Assembly (NCBI GenBank): GCA_020027965.1
Contig: JAHRHE010000004.1
Span: 48,120-112,119, forward strand
Length of the DNA: 64,000 nucleotides
Direction of reading: 5' to 3'
Origin: Nitrospirota bacterium
Lineage (GTDB): Bacteria; Nitrospirota; Nitrospiria; Nitrospirales; Nitrospiraceae
Part shown: piece by piece, positions 45,646 through 54,650 of the stretch
Layout: each line of letters opens with the position of its first letter
Numbering within the stretch: the stretch's first letter is position 1
Translations under genes and position numbers: made by a program
The notes under the pieces: generated by a model
The model's database searches: none
Told to the model about the DNA's origin: nothing
Seen by the model: the letters and a program-made list of their open reading frames with translations, nothing else

Positions 45646-46677
45646 TTATCCCTTTACCGAAACTGGGACCCCGTCCAGTTGTAATGACTTTTGGGCCGCC
45701 GCCAAGACCCGAATCACCTGGAGGCCGTGCACGCCGTCACTCCGCGGTGTGGCTCCGGGACGCACGCAGTCAAGAAAATGCTGGCACTCCAGCCGGAGCG
45801 GCTCCTCCGATCCGATGTGAGGAATTAGGATGTCCCCGAACCGTACATGGAGATAGTCTTCATACGACATGGTGTGGCGCCGGATATCCACCCCCTTGTC
45901 ATAGATTCGAATTTTATCGGTGGGCTCCATGTCATCGAAGACGACCATCTTTCGGCTCCCCACCAGGGTCGTTCGCCGGATCTTATGCGGATCCAGCCAG
46001 CTAAGATGAATGTGTGCCATTTTGCGCCGTGCAAAATGCAGGGTGACAAACACCACGTCCACGATCCCCTTCTGGAGAAAGGCTTCACCCTTGGCCGTCA
46101 CCACTAGTGGTTCGGACCCAAAGAGGTGCAGCGCGACCGCCACATCGTGCGGGCCGAAGCTCCATAGGGCATTCTCATCCTTCCGGACCTGGCCGAGATT
46201 CAGGCGCTGACTATACAGGTAAAACAGCTCGCCGATTTCCTCAGTCTCCACGAGCTGCCTCATCTTGACCACCGCAGGGTGATAGAGAAGCAGGTGGCCC
46301 ACCATGAGACACCGGCCGACGCTGGCGGCCAGGTGGACCAATTCCTCGGCCTCGGTCGCGTCGAGGGTCATAGGCTTTTCCACGAGAACATGCTTCTTGG
46401 CGTGCAGCGCCTGTCGAGCCTGGGTAAAATGCTGGGAAGCGAAGGAGGCAATGACCACGGCCTCCACCGAACCATCCTGCACTACCTCGTCGTAGCGAGT
46501 CGTCGTGCCGACCCCCGGATACTGGGCTCGGACGTTCGCCAGCCGGGCCTCAGCCAGATCGCAGACAGAAACCAGATGCGCCCCGCGAAGTTGGGAGAAG
46601 GTCCGTACATGATTCTTTCCCCATTCCCCCGCGCCCACGACCGCAACCCGAACCGGCCCTGCGTCCTGTGTTGTCAT
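45646..46677 (-). CDS. wbpB: WbpB-like nucleotide-sugar 3-dehydrogenase (Gfo/Idh/MocA)
   Basis: The 343-residue product has an N-terminal Rossmann domain (VAVVGAGEWGKNHVRTF), the conserved EKP motif (VLVEKPM) near residue 98 and the LWSFGPHDVAVALHLFG motif near 172 that bears the catalytic His in this family. Together with the next two genes it fits WbpB, which oxidises UDP-GlcNAcA at C3. Other Gfo/Idh/MocA substrates are possible, but the gene order favours this one. It is the first of the three-gene module. Confidence 0.85.
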   Translation of the reverse strand: MTTQDAGPVRVAVVGAGEWGKNHVRTFSQLRGAHLVSVCDLAEARLANVRAQYPGVGTTTRYDEVVQDGSVEAVVIASFASQHFTQARQALHAKKHVLVEKPMTLDATEAEELVHLAASVGRCLMVGHLLLYHPAVVKMRQLVETEEIGELFYLYSQRLNLGQVRKDENALWSFGPHDVAVALHLFGSEPLVVTAKGEAFLQKGIVDVVFVTLHFARRKMAHIHLSWLDPHKIRRTTLVGSRKMVVFDDMEPTDKIRIYDKGVDIRRHTMSYEDYLHVRFGDILIPHIGSEEPLRLECQHFLDCVRPGATPRSDGVHGLQVIRVLAAAQKSLQLDGVPVSVKG

Positions 46678-46766
46678 GAATAGAACCTCATTTGCCTGTC
46701 CACCTTAGGACCGTGCTTACAGGGAGAATCCCCCCTCACCCCGTCAAACCCGGCCACGTCGCGAAC

Positions 46767-48815
46767 TCACTGCCGCATCGCGGAACTCCGCGACACCCGA
46801 AGGGCATCACCGTCTCGGACCCGTAGCGCCCACGACTGCACGATCGGTGACTTCCAGAGGCACGTGGCCCGTTCGCACACCCACCACACCGCAAAGGCCA
46901 GGATGAAGGTCACGAACGGCGCTGTCTGGACTCCGAGCCGCGGATCGATCCCCAGCGCCATCGCGAAAGGGACCCCGTTGGCCAGCAGCACAATCACCAC
47001 CAGCACTTCCCGGTAAGATCCGAACAGGACCAGCCCGAGCCCAAGCAGGTAGAGGCCATAGCCGAGACTCGACCGCGTTCCGGTCTGAATCTCGAACAGC
47101 GGCGTGGGCCAGAGATACATGTCCCGATAGCCGCGGAGCGTAGTCCCGACCACCTCGGCAAGGCTGTGCATGCCGAAGACATACTCGTAGCCCCCCAGAG
47201 GACGTCCTGCCAAGAAGTTGGCCTTCATCTGCTCCTGACTGGGGCACCCATCGCAGCCTTGCTGCTTGAGCGTCACAAACTCAAAATTCCTGGCCCAGGC
47301 GAAATGGATATTCACGCTGTACATGGGATCGCCATACTCACGAGCGTTGTGCATCAGGTGAGGGACCGATACCGCGGCGAGGAAGGCCAGCGGAACTGCC
47401 ACAGCCTTCCAGCGCCCACCGCCCTGTTTCCAGGCCCAGAGCAGGAGGAGCGGGATCACGAAGACGTAACTATTGAACCGCAAGAGCTGCGCGGCCGCTC
47501 CCGAGAGTGCCAACCCGATCGCCTGCCCCTTCAGAGACCACTTCCGGTGCGGCACCACGGCGACGTAGACCAGGCACAGGGTCGCGATGAGGTAGGCCTC
47601 CTCGCGAAGCCCCCGCACGCTCAGGCTGATCAAGTACGGATTGAGAGCGAGCAGCGCAGCAACGAGGAGGCCCACCAGTCTTCGGCCGGTGTAGTCTCGG
47701 AAGAGTTTGTAGGCGATCACCACCACGAGTAGGGAGAGTCCCACCGTCAGCAGACGCAGATGCAGGTACGAATCGCCGGTCAACCAGAACCATCCCTTGA
47801 TTACCCAGATCCAGAGGGGCTCCCATGCTTCGGTGTCATACGGCGAACTCATCTTCGCGGCTAATTGCATGTACTTGACCGCATCGGGGTCAACTCGAGC
47901 TGCCCCTACCTCGGCCAGCGCGCCCAGACGACTACTTCCACCCCAGGCGAGAATTCCCACGAGCGCGAACTGTGACCACAGCCGCCCCGACTCTGGGTGA
48001 AACGAGCCCCGACCCAGTCGGGCATGCCACGCAAAAAGACCCAACAGCACGGCATAAGGAACCAGGAAATAGCAACCGTTCTCTGTTCCCGCAAGCACCC
48101 GTTCCCACCACCGCAGGGAAGGGTCGCTCATTCGTGTCCGAACGATCGCTTCAGCCAGAATCGCGAGCCCACAGAGAACCGCCAGGCTGTAGGGCAGCGC
48201 TCCCGTTGGCCGTACGTTCGCCCGAGTCAGGTACGCCAGCAGAGGAGTCAGGAGGATGAGCGAGGCGATGGGCAGGTTGGGGATGAGGAGCCGCGGCCCC
48301 TGGGTCACCACGCGCAACCTGGACAGCACTGCCGAATCTGCCGGCGTGACGCTTGGGTCCACGGTGACGGAGACTCTCAGCCAGACCGTCTCAGGGTGGC
48401 CCGCTGCATCGGTGAGGTTGATCTGCGTCCCATCCCAATAGAAGCTTCGAGCCAGTTCGCGAAATACTCGACCGTCCCCGGACCCCGACAGGCTCCAATG
48501 AGCCGCCGCCCCCCTCTGGCCGTAAAGCGAAAGCTGCGGCCGACCTGCGTGGGTGTCCTGAAGTCTGATCGTGAGGCTCCCGGATTGTCCTGATCGGAGA
48601 CGCAGTCCCTCCGGGGTTATCACCCAGTCGCCTTCGAGTCGGTCTTCACTGCCCAGACCGTCGTTTGGCTGAGCGTATCCCCTTTCATAGAGGACAGTGG
48701 TCTGAGTTCCGGACGGGAGGTCGAAGCGGCCTGCACTCACGGCTATCCCAGCCACCAGGGCAGAGAGTGCCAAGACCAGCGGGAGCTCCCATTGCTGTCG
48801 CTTGGTCAGATCCAT
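46767..48815 (-). CDS. GT-C (GT39/PMT_2-like) membrane glycosyltransferase, copy 1
   Basis: The 682-residue polytopic protein has a first membrane segment (about 12-30), a soluble beta-rich region to about residue 175, then ten or more membrane segments. DPDAVKYMQLAAKM with EPLWIWVIKGWFWLTG and LHLRLLTVGLSLL resembles the catalytic loop region of PMT_2/ArnT-like enzymes that use polyprenyl-phosphate sugars in the periplasm. It is a tandem paralog of the gene 3 bases upstream (48819-50858). It contains a short Cys pair (CDGC) in a late loop. Substrates are unknown. Confidence 0.8.
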   Translation of the reverse strand: MDLTKRQQWELPLVLALSALVAGIAVSAGRFDLPSGTQTTVLYERGYAQPNDGLGSEDRLEGDWVITPEGLRLRSGQSGSLTIRLQDTHAGRPQLSLYGQRGAAAHWSLSGSGDGRVFRELARSFYWDGTQINLTDAAGHPETVWLRVSVTVDPSVTPADSAVLSRLRVVTQGPRLLIPNLPIASLILLTPLLAYLTRANVRPTGALPYSLAVLCGLAILAEAIVRTRMSDPSLRWWERVLAGTENGCYFLVPYAVLLGLFAWHARLGRGSFHPESGRLWSQFALVGILAWGGSSRLGALAEVGAARVDPDAVKYMQLAAKMSSPYDTEAWEPLWIWVIKGWFWLTGDSYLHLRLLTVGLSLLVVVIAYKLFRDYTGRRLVGLLVAALLALNPYLISLSVRGLREEAYLIATLCLVYVAVVPHRKWSLKGQAIGLALSGAAAQLLRFNSYVFVIPLLLLWAWKQGGGRWKAVAVPLAFLAAVSVPHLMHNAREYGDPMYSVNIHFAWARNFEFVTLKQQGCDGCPSQEQMKANFLAGRPLGGYEYVFGMHSLAEVVGTTLRGYRDMYLWPTPLFEIQTGTRSSLGYGLYLLGLGLVLFGSYREVLVVIVLLANGVPFAMALGIDPRLGVQTAPFVTFILAFAVWWVCERATCLWKSPIVQSWALRVRDGDALRVSRSSAMRQ

Positions 48816-48818
48816 GTG

Positions 48819-50858
48819 TCACCGAAGTCTAAACCGTTGATCCATCAACTCAGCGCCGAGCCGAGAGAGGATCCTCGGTCGTCGCCACGCCATGACTGGC
48901 GCACCAATCCACGTCCGGAAGTGGACAACCCGGTCGAATGACCACCAGAGCCCGTAGGCGAGGATGAAGGTCACGAAGGGGATGGTCTGCACGCCGAGCC
49001 GCGGGTCGATCCCGAGCGACAGCGCGAAGGGGACCACGTTGGCCAGGAGCAGGATCACCACGAGCACCCCCCGGTACGACCCAAGCAGCACCAGACCTAG
49101 CCCGAGCAAGTAAAATGTGAACCCCATGGGCGACCGCGTACCGCTTTGGATTTCGAACAGCTCCGTTGGTCTCAAGTAGAGGTCGAGATAGCCGCGAACC
49201 GTTCTTTCTAGGAGCTCTTCCGGGGTGTGCATGCCGAACAGGTACTCCTTCGCGCTCAGCGCCGGACCAGTGCAGCAATCCTCAAACCGTGTTGGACATC
49301 CTTGACACCCCGTTTGTTTCACGATCATGAACTCGTAATTCCTGGCATAGAGAAAATGGATGTTGACACTGTACATCGGGTCCCCGAACTCACGGGCATT
49401 GTGCACCAGGTGTGGGACCGAGACCGCGACGATCATGGCCAACGGCAGGATGACGATCTTCCACTTTCCCGGCCCCTGTCGCCAAGCCCAAATCAGGAGC
49501 AGAGGGATCAGAAACACGTAGCTACTGAATCGTAAGAGCTGCACGGCAGCCCCAGAACACGCCAACCCAATCGCCTGCCCCTTCACAGACCACCGTCGAT
49601 CCGCAACCACGACCCCATAGACCACGCAGAGGACTGCGAGCATGTACGCCTCCTCGCGAAGTCCCTGCACACTCAAGCGGATGAGATACGGATTGACGGC
49701 AAGCAGCCCCGCGACAAGAATGCCCACCAGGGGTCGGTCGGTGTAATCCCGAAACAGCTTGTACCCCGCCAGGAGGACGAGCAGGGACAGTCCCACCGTC
49801 AACAGCCTCAGGTGCAGCCCCGACTCTCCAACCAACCAGAACCACATCTTGATCATCCAGGTCCAAAACGGCTCCCGGAAGCCGGTGTCATAGGGTGAGC
49901 GCATCGCCTGGGCCAGGAGCATATAGTGCAGCGCATCACCGCTCGGCTCCACAGGGGCCAGCTCGATCAGGGCTCCCAGCCGGCAGCTCCCACCCCAAGC
50001 GAGAATTCCCCCGAGCGCGAAGCATGACCAGAGCTGTGTCTGGGCGGAGGAGTTGCTTGCGATCCGGGTCTGCCAGCCCAGAAGAATCAGCAACGTGACA
50101 TAGGGCGGGAGGAAGTAGATCGCGCGCGCTTGGCTCGCGATCACCAGCTCCCACCACCGGGGAGACTCGACGGCGGTGAACGACGCGTGCAGTCCTTCAA
50201 CTAGGATCGCCAGCCCAAACAGCACCGCCAGACTGTAAGCCGCAGCCCCTGTTGGCCGGATTGCGGCCCGGGTCACGTACGCAAGGACGGGTGTGAGAAT
50301 CAGGAGCAGTGCAATCGGCACGTTGGGCAATCTGAGCGGTGGCTGCAAAGCCACGACCCGCATCCGTGAAAGAATCAGGGGCTCCCCTTCCGCATTCGCC
50401 TCCAAGGTCGCACGAATTCTGATCCAGACCTCGCCGCTAGGGTTGACCGCCGGCGTCAGATCGATACGCCGACCATCCAGAGAGATGGACCGCACCGCCA
50501 CTCGAAAGGTTCGGCCGTCGGCGGACACGAGCACGACCGCCTGAAGCCCGGGACCGGTCTGACCAGAGAGAAGTACCGCCAGCCCACCCTCGCGCTCGCG
50601 TGGGATCTTGACCGTGAGGGTCCCGGATCGGCCCGGCTGTAAGCGGAGTCCCTTCGCCGTGGCGTCCCAGTTGCCTTCAATCCGCTCCTCAGCACTCTCC
50701 TTCACGAGCAACTGGGAATAGGTTTTGTCATATTTGCCGAAGGCCCGTGGTCCGGACACGAGGTCAAATCGGCCCATGCCCACCGCAGTCACCGCGAGCA
50801 CCGCCGACAGTGCGATAATGGCGCCCAGCTCTCTTCGCTGTCGTCTTGTCAGGTCCAT
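48819..50858 (-). CDS. GT-C (GT39/PMT_2-like) membrane glycosyltransferase, copy 2
   Basis: The 679-residue protein matches the downstream copy along its full length: MDLTRRQRRELG start, the same large soluble insertion after the first membrane segment, SGDALHYMLLAQAM, EPFWTWMIKMWFWLVG, LHLRLLTVGLSLL and a late CQGC pair. The copies differ most in the soluble insertion. The pair with 3-base spacing on both sides suggests tandem duplication and co-translation. By fold it is a periplasm-facing glycosyltransferase using a lipid-linked donor. Confidence 0.8.
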   Translation of the reverse strand: MDLTRRQRRELGAIIALSAVLAVTAVGMGRFDLVSGPRAFGKYDKTYSQLLVKESAEERIEGNWDATAKGLRLQPGRSGTLTVKIPREREGGLAVLLSGQTGPGLQAVVLVSADGRTFRVAVRSISLDGRRIDLTPAVNPSGEVWIRIRATLEANAEGEPLILSRMRVVALQPPLRLPNVPIALLLILTPVLAYVTRAAIRPTGAAAYSLAVLFGLAILVEGLHASFTAVESPRWWELVIASQARAIYFLPPYVTLLILLGWQTRIASNSSAQTQLWSCFALGGILAWGGSCRLGALIELAPVEPSGDALHYMLLAQAMRSPYDTGFREPFWTWMIKMWFWLVGESGLHLRLLTVGLSLLVLLAGYKLFRDYTDRPLVGILVAGLLAVNPYLIRLSVQGLREEAYMLAVLCVVYGVVVADRRWSVKGQAIGLACSGAAVQLLRFSSYVFLIPLLLIWAWRQGPGKWKIVILPLAMIVAVSVPHLVHNAREFGDPMYSVNIHFLYARNYEFMIVKQTGCQGCPTRFEDCCTGPALSAKEYLFGMHTPEELLERTVRGYLDLYLRPTELFEIQSGTRSPMGFTFYLLGLGLVLLGSYRGVLVVILLLANVVPFALSLGIDPRLGVQTIPFVTFILAYGLWWSFDRVVHFRTWIGAPVMAWRRPRILSRLGAELMDQRFRLR

Positions 50859-50861
50859 GCG

Positions 50862-52397
50862 TCAGTACATCCTGAACCGCTTATAGGCAACCCAGCACAT
50901 CCGGAGCAGCAGGAAGCCGTGCCGGAATCGCTGGATCTTGGTTTCCCCATACGTCCGATCTCGATACCGAATCGGCACTTCCACGATCTTCATGTTCTGT
51001 TTGGCGGCCCCGAACAACAAATCAAAGTCCCCGAAAGGATCGAAGTCGCCAAAGTAGTGCCGGCCGGCCTTGATTTTCTCGTAGTCGCGCTTCAGCAGGA
51101 CCTTCGTCCCACACAGGGTATCCCGGAGACGCTGCTCCAGCAGCCACGTGAAGACCATGCTGAAGAACTTGTTGCCGAGCAGGTTGAGCCAGCGCATGGC
51201 CTGGCTTTGCATCGGGTACACCAGACGGCTCCCGTTCACGAACTCCCCGTGGCCGTCGGCAATCGCATTGTAGAACTTGGGCAGCGTCTCGGGATCCACG
51301 GTCACGTCCGCATCCAGGATCATGAGGACCTCTCCGGTCGCTGCGTCGAAGCCTTTCCGAACGGCGTCACCTTTCCCGATGCCCTCTCCTTGGTGGATCA
51401 GCCGGATGGTGTGCGGCCCCTGATGCCGGGCGATGGTCTCCTGAATGACCGCCACCGTGCCATCGGTCGAGTTGCCGTCCACGAAGATGAGCTCCGTCCC
51501 TGCGCCGAGGGTCGGCGTCCGCCTGACGATCTCCGCGATGTTTCCGGCTTCGTTCTGGCAAGGCACGATGACCGAGCACCGGTACTCGCGACGGGGCGTA
51601 CGCTCGCGGCCGGCCCTCGCGATGAGATACTGCGTTAGACACACCCTGCGAAGACCAGGCAGATGCGCCAGCACCTGGTTGCAGAACCAGGACACCCCCG
51701 GCACGTAGACCGGCAGCAGGTGTCGGTACCCCTTCCGGATCGTCGCGAAGCCGGCCAGCGAGAGAAACCCCTCGATATCATCGACCGGCAACCAGTTCTG
51801 CACGTTCTGGGAGGATTTGAGCCCCAGGCGTTCCGCCAACCTGAGGATCGGCTCCCAGAGGTAGTTGTAGTACGTGATGATCAGGCGGGTCTCGGGGCCA
51901 GCCAGGGACTTCAGCCGTGTGAAGACCTCCTGCACGTCCTCCAGGTCGCCGACCAAATCGGACAAGATGATGTAATCAAACGTCCCGCTCAGGGACGGAC
52001 GGTGCGCGTCGCCTTGCACGAACCGGAGGTGGGGAAACTTCCTCCGTGCGATCCGCAGCATCCTTCCGCTCAGATCCAGCCCGACGCCGAACGCTGGCTG
52101 GACCGCCTCCAGGAGATCCCCGGTCCCGCACCCCACTTCCAGCACGCGCCGCCCCGGGGGAACTATGAACTGGAGCAACCTGCTGAGCAGGGCATTGTAA
52201 TACCAATGTCGCGCCTTGATGCGGTCTCGCTCTGGCGCCAACGCATCGAACAGGGCCTGTCGCTCGGCGGTATTTCCAACGATCCGACCGTCAGGCACTC
52301 TGGCCCTCCCGCCGGTCGCGAGGGCAGCATCCTGCTCGTGGTCGGACCGATCCATCTGCTCAGTCGGGCTGGGCACTGGGTCCTGAAGGAATCGCAT
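50862..52397 (-). CDS. Bifunctional methyltransferase-GT2 glycosyltransferase fusion
   Basis: The 511-residue protein joins a class I methyltransferase (about 65-245; VLEVGCGTGDLLEAV, IILSDLVGDLEDVQEV) to a GT2 glycosyltransferase (about 275-511; SVIVPCQNEAGNIAEIV, FVDGNSTDGT, LILDADVTVDPE with the DxD-type metal site, DFDLLFGAAK and RDRTYGETKI). The GT2 half resembles polyprenyl-phosphate mannose/glucose synthases, so it could charge the lipid donor used by the two GT-C enzymes just downstream. That link is inference from gene order. Confidence 0.85.
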   Translation of the reverse strand: MRFLQDPVPSPTEQMDRSDHEQDAALATGGRARVPDGRIVGNTAERQALFDALAPERDRIKARHWYYNALLSRLLQFIVPPGRRVLEVGCGTGDLLEAVQPAFGVGLDLSGRMLRIARRKFPHLRFVQGDAHRPSLSGTFDYIILSDLVGDLEDVQEVFTRLKSLAGPETRLIITYYNYLWEPILRLAERLGLKSSQNVQNWLPVDDIEGFLSLAGFATIRKGYRHLLPVYVPGVSWFCNQVLAHLPGLRRVCLTQYLIARAGRERTPRREYRCSVIVPCQNEAGNIAEIVRRTPTLGAGTELIFVDGNSTDGTVAVIQETIARHQGPHTIRLIHQGEGIGKGDAVRKGFDAATGEVLMILDADVTVDPETLPKFYNAIADGHGEFVNGSRLVYPMQSQAMRWLNLLGNKFFSMVFTWLLEQRLRDTLCGTKVLLKRDYEKIKAGRHYFGDFDPFGDFDLLFGAAKQNMKIVEVPIRYRDRTYGETKIQRFRHGFLLLRMCWVAYKRFRMY

Positions 52398-52409
52398 CCG
52401 CCTCGCCTC

Positions 52410-53213
52410 CTAGAGACGTTCAGCCGCCATGCCAGGACCGGTCAGACGCTTCACCGCAGTCAGGATGATGTAGCCCCACCGGTCTGACGGGATCATCCTG
52501 CCGATCAGCCGCTCGATGCCGAGCACCGCCCGCCCCCAGCTCGCCGAAAGACCCGGGAGCCCCCATCGGTAATGGAACAAGATTCTGCCAAGCGGGAATG
52601 GTTGGGCCCAGACCACATCCCGGTGCTCGACCTGCGGCCGTTCCAGGAGTGGCTGAAGCCGGCCGAGGGAGTTCCGGAGCAGGTCTCGTTCCGCAGGGAC
52701 CAGGATCCCCAGCAGCCACATGATCGGACTCCGGCCGTTGGGTTCAATGATGACCATCCGGCCAGGAGTACGGCAGACCCGGACCATTTCGTTGACCACC
52801 CCCGACTTGTCAGGCACATGGTGCAGGACATCCCGGCACAGGATGAGATCAAACGTCTCGTCCGGAAAGGGAAGGCATCCGGCATCCGCGCACACAAACC
52901 GTGCACCGGCAAGATGGCGGTTCGCCCAGCTCACCTTCGCCCGAGAGAAGTCCACCCCCACTGCGCCGGCAGGGACACGGTCAATGAGTTCGAGATTGCC
53001 GCCCTCGCCGCACCCGATCTCCAGCAGGCGGTCGCTCCCATGGACCGACACGTGCTTGAGGAGCAGCCGCTCGGTCCGTGACAGGTACGCGTCCTTCGTC
53101 TGCCAGATAAACTTGGCCGCATCGGCGTGGGCAAAGTGCGCCTCCTGCAGACGCTGAAACGCTCTGCGTTGATCCGGTCCGACCGATTTGCGATGCGTGC
53201 GCGTCGTTTGCAC
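52410..53213 (-). CDS. Class I SAM-dependent methyltransferase
   Basis: The 267-residue product has LLEIGCGEGGNLELIDRV as SAM motif near residue 63, AVGVDFS as the acidic strand and LILCRDVLHHVPDKSGVVNE near 125. It lies 8 bases after the nucleotide-sugar dehydrogenase and 12 bases before the methyltransferase-GT2 fusion, so it is co-transcribed. The target is probably a sugar or a polyprenyl-linked intermediate; the sequence does not tell which. Confidence 0.83.
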   Translation of the reverse strand: MQTTRTHRKSVGPDQRRAFQRLQEAHFAHADAAKFIWQTKDAYLSRTERLLLKHVSVHGSDRLLEIGCGEGGNLELIDRVPAGAVGVDFSRAKVSWANRHLAGARFVCADAGCLPFPDETFDLILCRDVLHHVPDKSGVVNEMVRVCRTPGRMVIIEPNGRSPIMWLLGILVPAERDLLRNSLGRLQPLLERPQVEHRDVVWAQPFPLGRILFHYRWGLPGLSASWGRAVLGIERLIGRMIPSDRWGYIILTAVKRLTGPGMAAERL

Positions 53214-53221
53214 GAGCCTCC

Positions 53222-54523
53222 CTACAAATACACCACATTCTCTCTCAGGCCCTTGACGTTCCGGGTGCCGTGACGGGTATCGAAGACCAAGGGGGCATGA
53301 CGAACGATGAGGTCATAATCGAAGGCCGAATGCGCCGTCAGGATCAGCGCGCAGTCACTCCGCGCCACCAGGGCGCCGGTCAGCGGCACCGCCTCGAAGC
53401 TGCGCCCCTCGAGCTCCAGGGTCGGCGCGAATGGATCTACGTACGTCAGGTGGGCCCCTTCACGTTTGAGCAACTCCATGACCTTGACCGCCGGGGTCTC
53501 CCTCGGGTCCGCCACATCGGCCTTGTAGGTCACGCCCAAAACCAGGATCGAGGCTCCGTTGAGGCATCGGCCCCGCCTGTTCAGCAGCCGCTGCAACTTG
53601 GCGACGACGTAGTACGGCATGCCCTCGTTGATCTCGCCAGCCAGTTCAATGAACCGAGTATGGAGATCATACTCTTTGGATTTCCAGGCGAGATAATAGG
53701 GGTCAAGCGGGATGCAGTGCCCGCCCACGCCAGGCCCGGGGTAGAACGGCATGAACCCGAAGTTCTTGGTCGCAGCCGCGTCGATCACCTCGTAGACGTT
53801 CAGGTTCATCCGGTCACAGAGAATGGCCAGCTCGTTGACCAAGGCAATATTGACCGACCGGAACACGTTCTCGAACACCTTGGTCATCTCCGCGACCCTC
53901 GGCGACGAGACCGGAAAAATCTTCACGACCGACTGCTCGTAAAAGGTCTGGGCGATCTTCAGGCAGGCCGGCGTGACCCCTCCGACCAACTTGAACGTGT
54001 TGTGGGTCTTGAACGACCGGTTCCCTGGATCCACCCGCTCCGGGGAGAACGCCACGAAGAGGTTGTCCCCGACCTTGAGTCCCGTTGCGGTCAAGATCGG
54101 AAGCATCACGTCGTCGGTGGTGCCCGGATAGGTCGTGCTCTCCAGAACCACGAGCAGATCCGGATGCGCGTGCGCGGCGACTTGCTGGCTTACCGACACG
54201 ATGGCGCTGATGTCCGGCTCCTTGTTCCGGGTCAGCGGTGTGGGCACGCAAATCAAGATCACGTCGCATCCCCTGAGCTTCCCGAAGTCGGTCGTGGCGG
54301 AGAGGCGGCCGGCCCGGACGACCTCCCGGAGGGCCGTCTCCTCGACATCCAAGACATAACTGGACCCGGTGTTCACTCGCTCCACCTTCTCCACAACCTG
54401 ATCGAAGCCGAGTACCCTATAGCCCGTCTTGGCCTGCAGCACAGCCAGCGGCAGTCCGACATAGCCGAGTCCCACCACGCCAACCACAGCCAATCTGTTC
54501 TTGATCTTATCCAGCAGCGACAT
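53222..54523 (-). CDS. UDP-sugar 6-dehydrogenase (WbpA/WbpO family)
   Basis: The 433-residue enzyme oxidises C6 of a UDP-N-acetylhexosamine to the uronic acid with two NAD. It has an N-terminal GxGxxG (VVGLGYVGLPLAVLQ), ICVPTPL, ESTTYPGTTDDVML, the Glu/Lys region EMTKVFENVFRSVNIA and the catalytic Cys in GVGGHCIPLDPYYL. The SPERVDPGN motif is typical of UDP-GlcNAc/GalNAc rather than UDP-glucose dehydrogenases. With WbpB, WbpD, DegT and 2-epimerase genes in the locus it would supply UDP-GlcNAcA. The ATG at 54523 has GGAG 8 bases upstream. Confidence 0.88.
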   Translation of the reverse strand: MSLLDKIKNRLAVVGVVGLGYVGLPLAVLQAKTGYRVLGFDQVVEKVERVNTGSSYVLDVEETALREVVRAGRLSATTDFGKLRGCDVILICVPTPLTRNKEPDISAIVSVSQQVAAHAHPDLLVVLESTTYPGTTDDVMLPILTATGLKVGDNLFVAFSPERVDPGNRSFKTHNTFKLVGGVTPACLKIAQTFYEQSVVKIFPVSSPRVAEMTKVFENVFRSVNIALVNELAILCDRMNLNVYEVIDAAATKNFGFMPFYPGPGVGGHCIPLDPYYLAWKSKEYDLHTRFIELAGEINEGMPYYVVAKLQRLLNRRGRCLNGASILVLGVTYKADVADPRETPAVKVMELLKREGAHLTYVDPFAPTLELEGRSFEAVPLTGALVARSDCALILTAHSAFDYDLIVRHAPLVFDTRHGTRNVKGLRENVVYL

Positions 54524-54625
54524 ACTGGGTACTCCGTGCGACCGAGTCATTATTCCTCTGAAGAATTGACGATTGCCTCATTGGCGATTGATTCATTTGG
54601 TTACTAGGCCAGTCTTCCACTGGGT

Positions 54626-54649
54626 CAATGATGCAATGACTCAATTCCC
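54626..54649. repeat. Imperfect octamer repeats (CAATGAnn)
   Basis: CAATGATG, CAATGACT and CAATTCCC follow each other with an 8-base period in the spacer between the ABC permease stop and the start of the polysaccharide locus. Looser copies of the same type (CATTGGCG, ATTGATTC) lie about 50 bases away. The pattern matches the array at 6945-6968. Confidence 0.45.
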
Positions 54650-54650
54650 C

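Noticed and set aside
53270..54607. Plus-strand frame of 445 codons
   Set aside because: Antisense to the UDP-sugar dehydrogenase with its intact catalytic Cys motif; no family features in the antisense frame.
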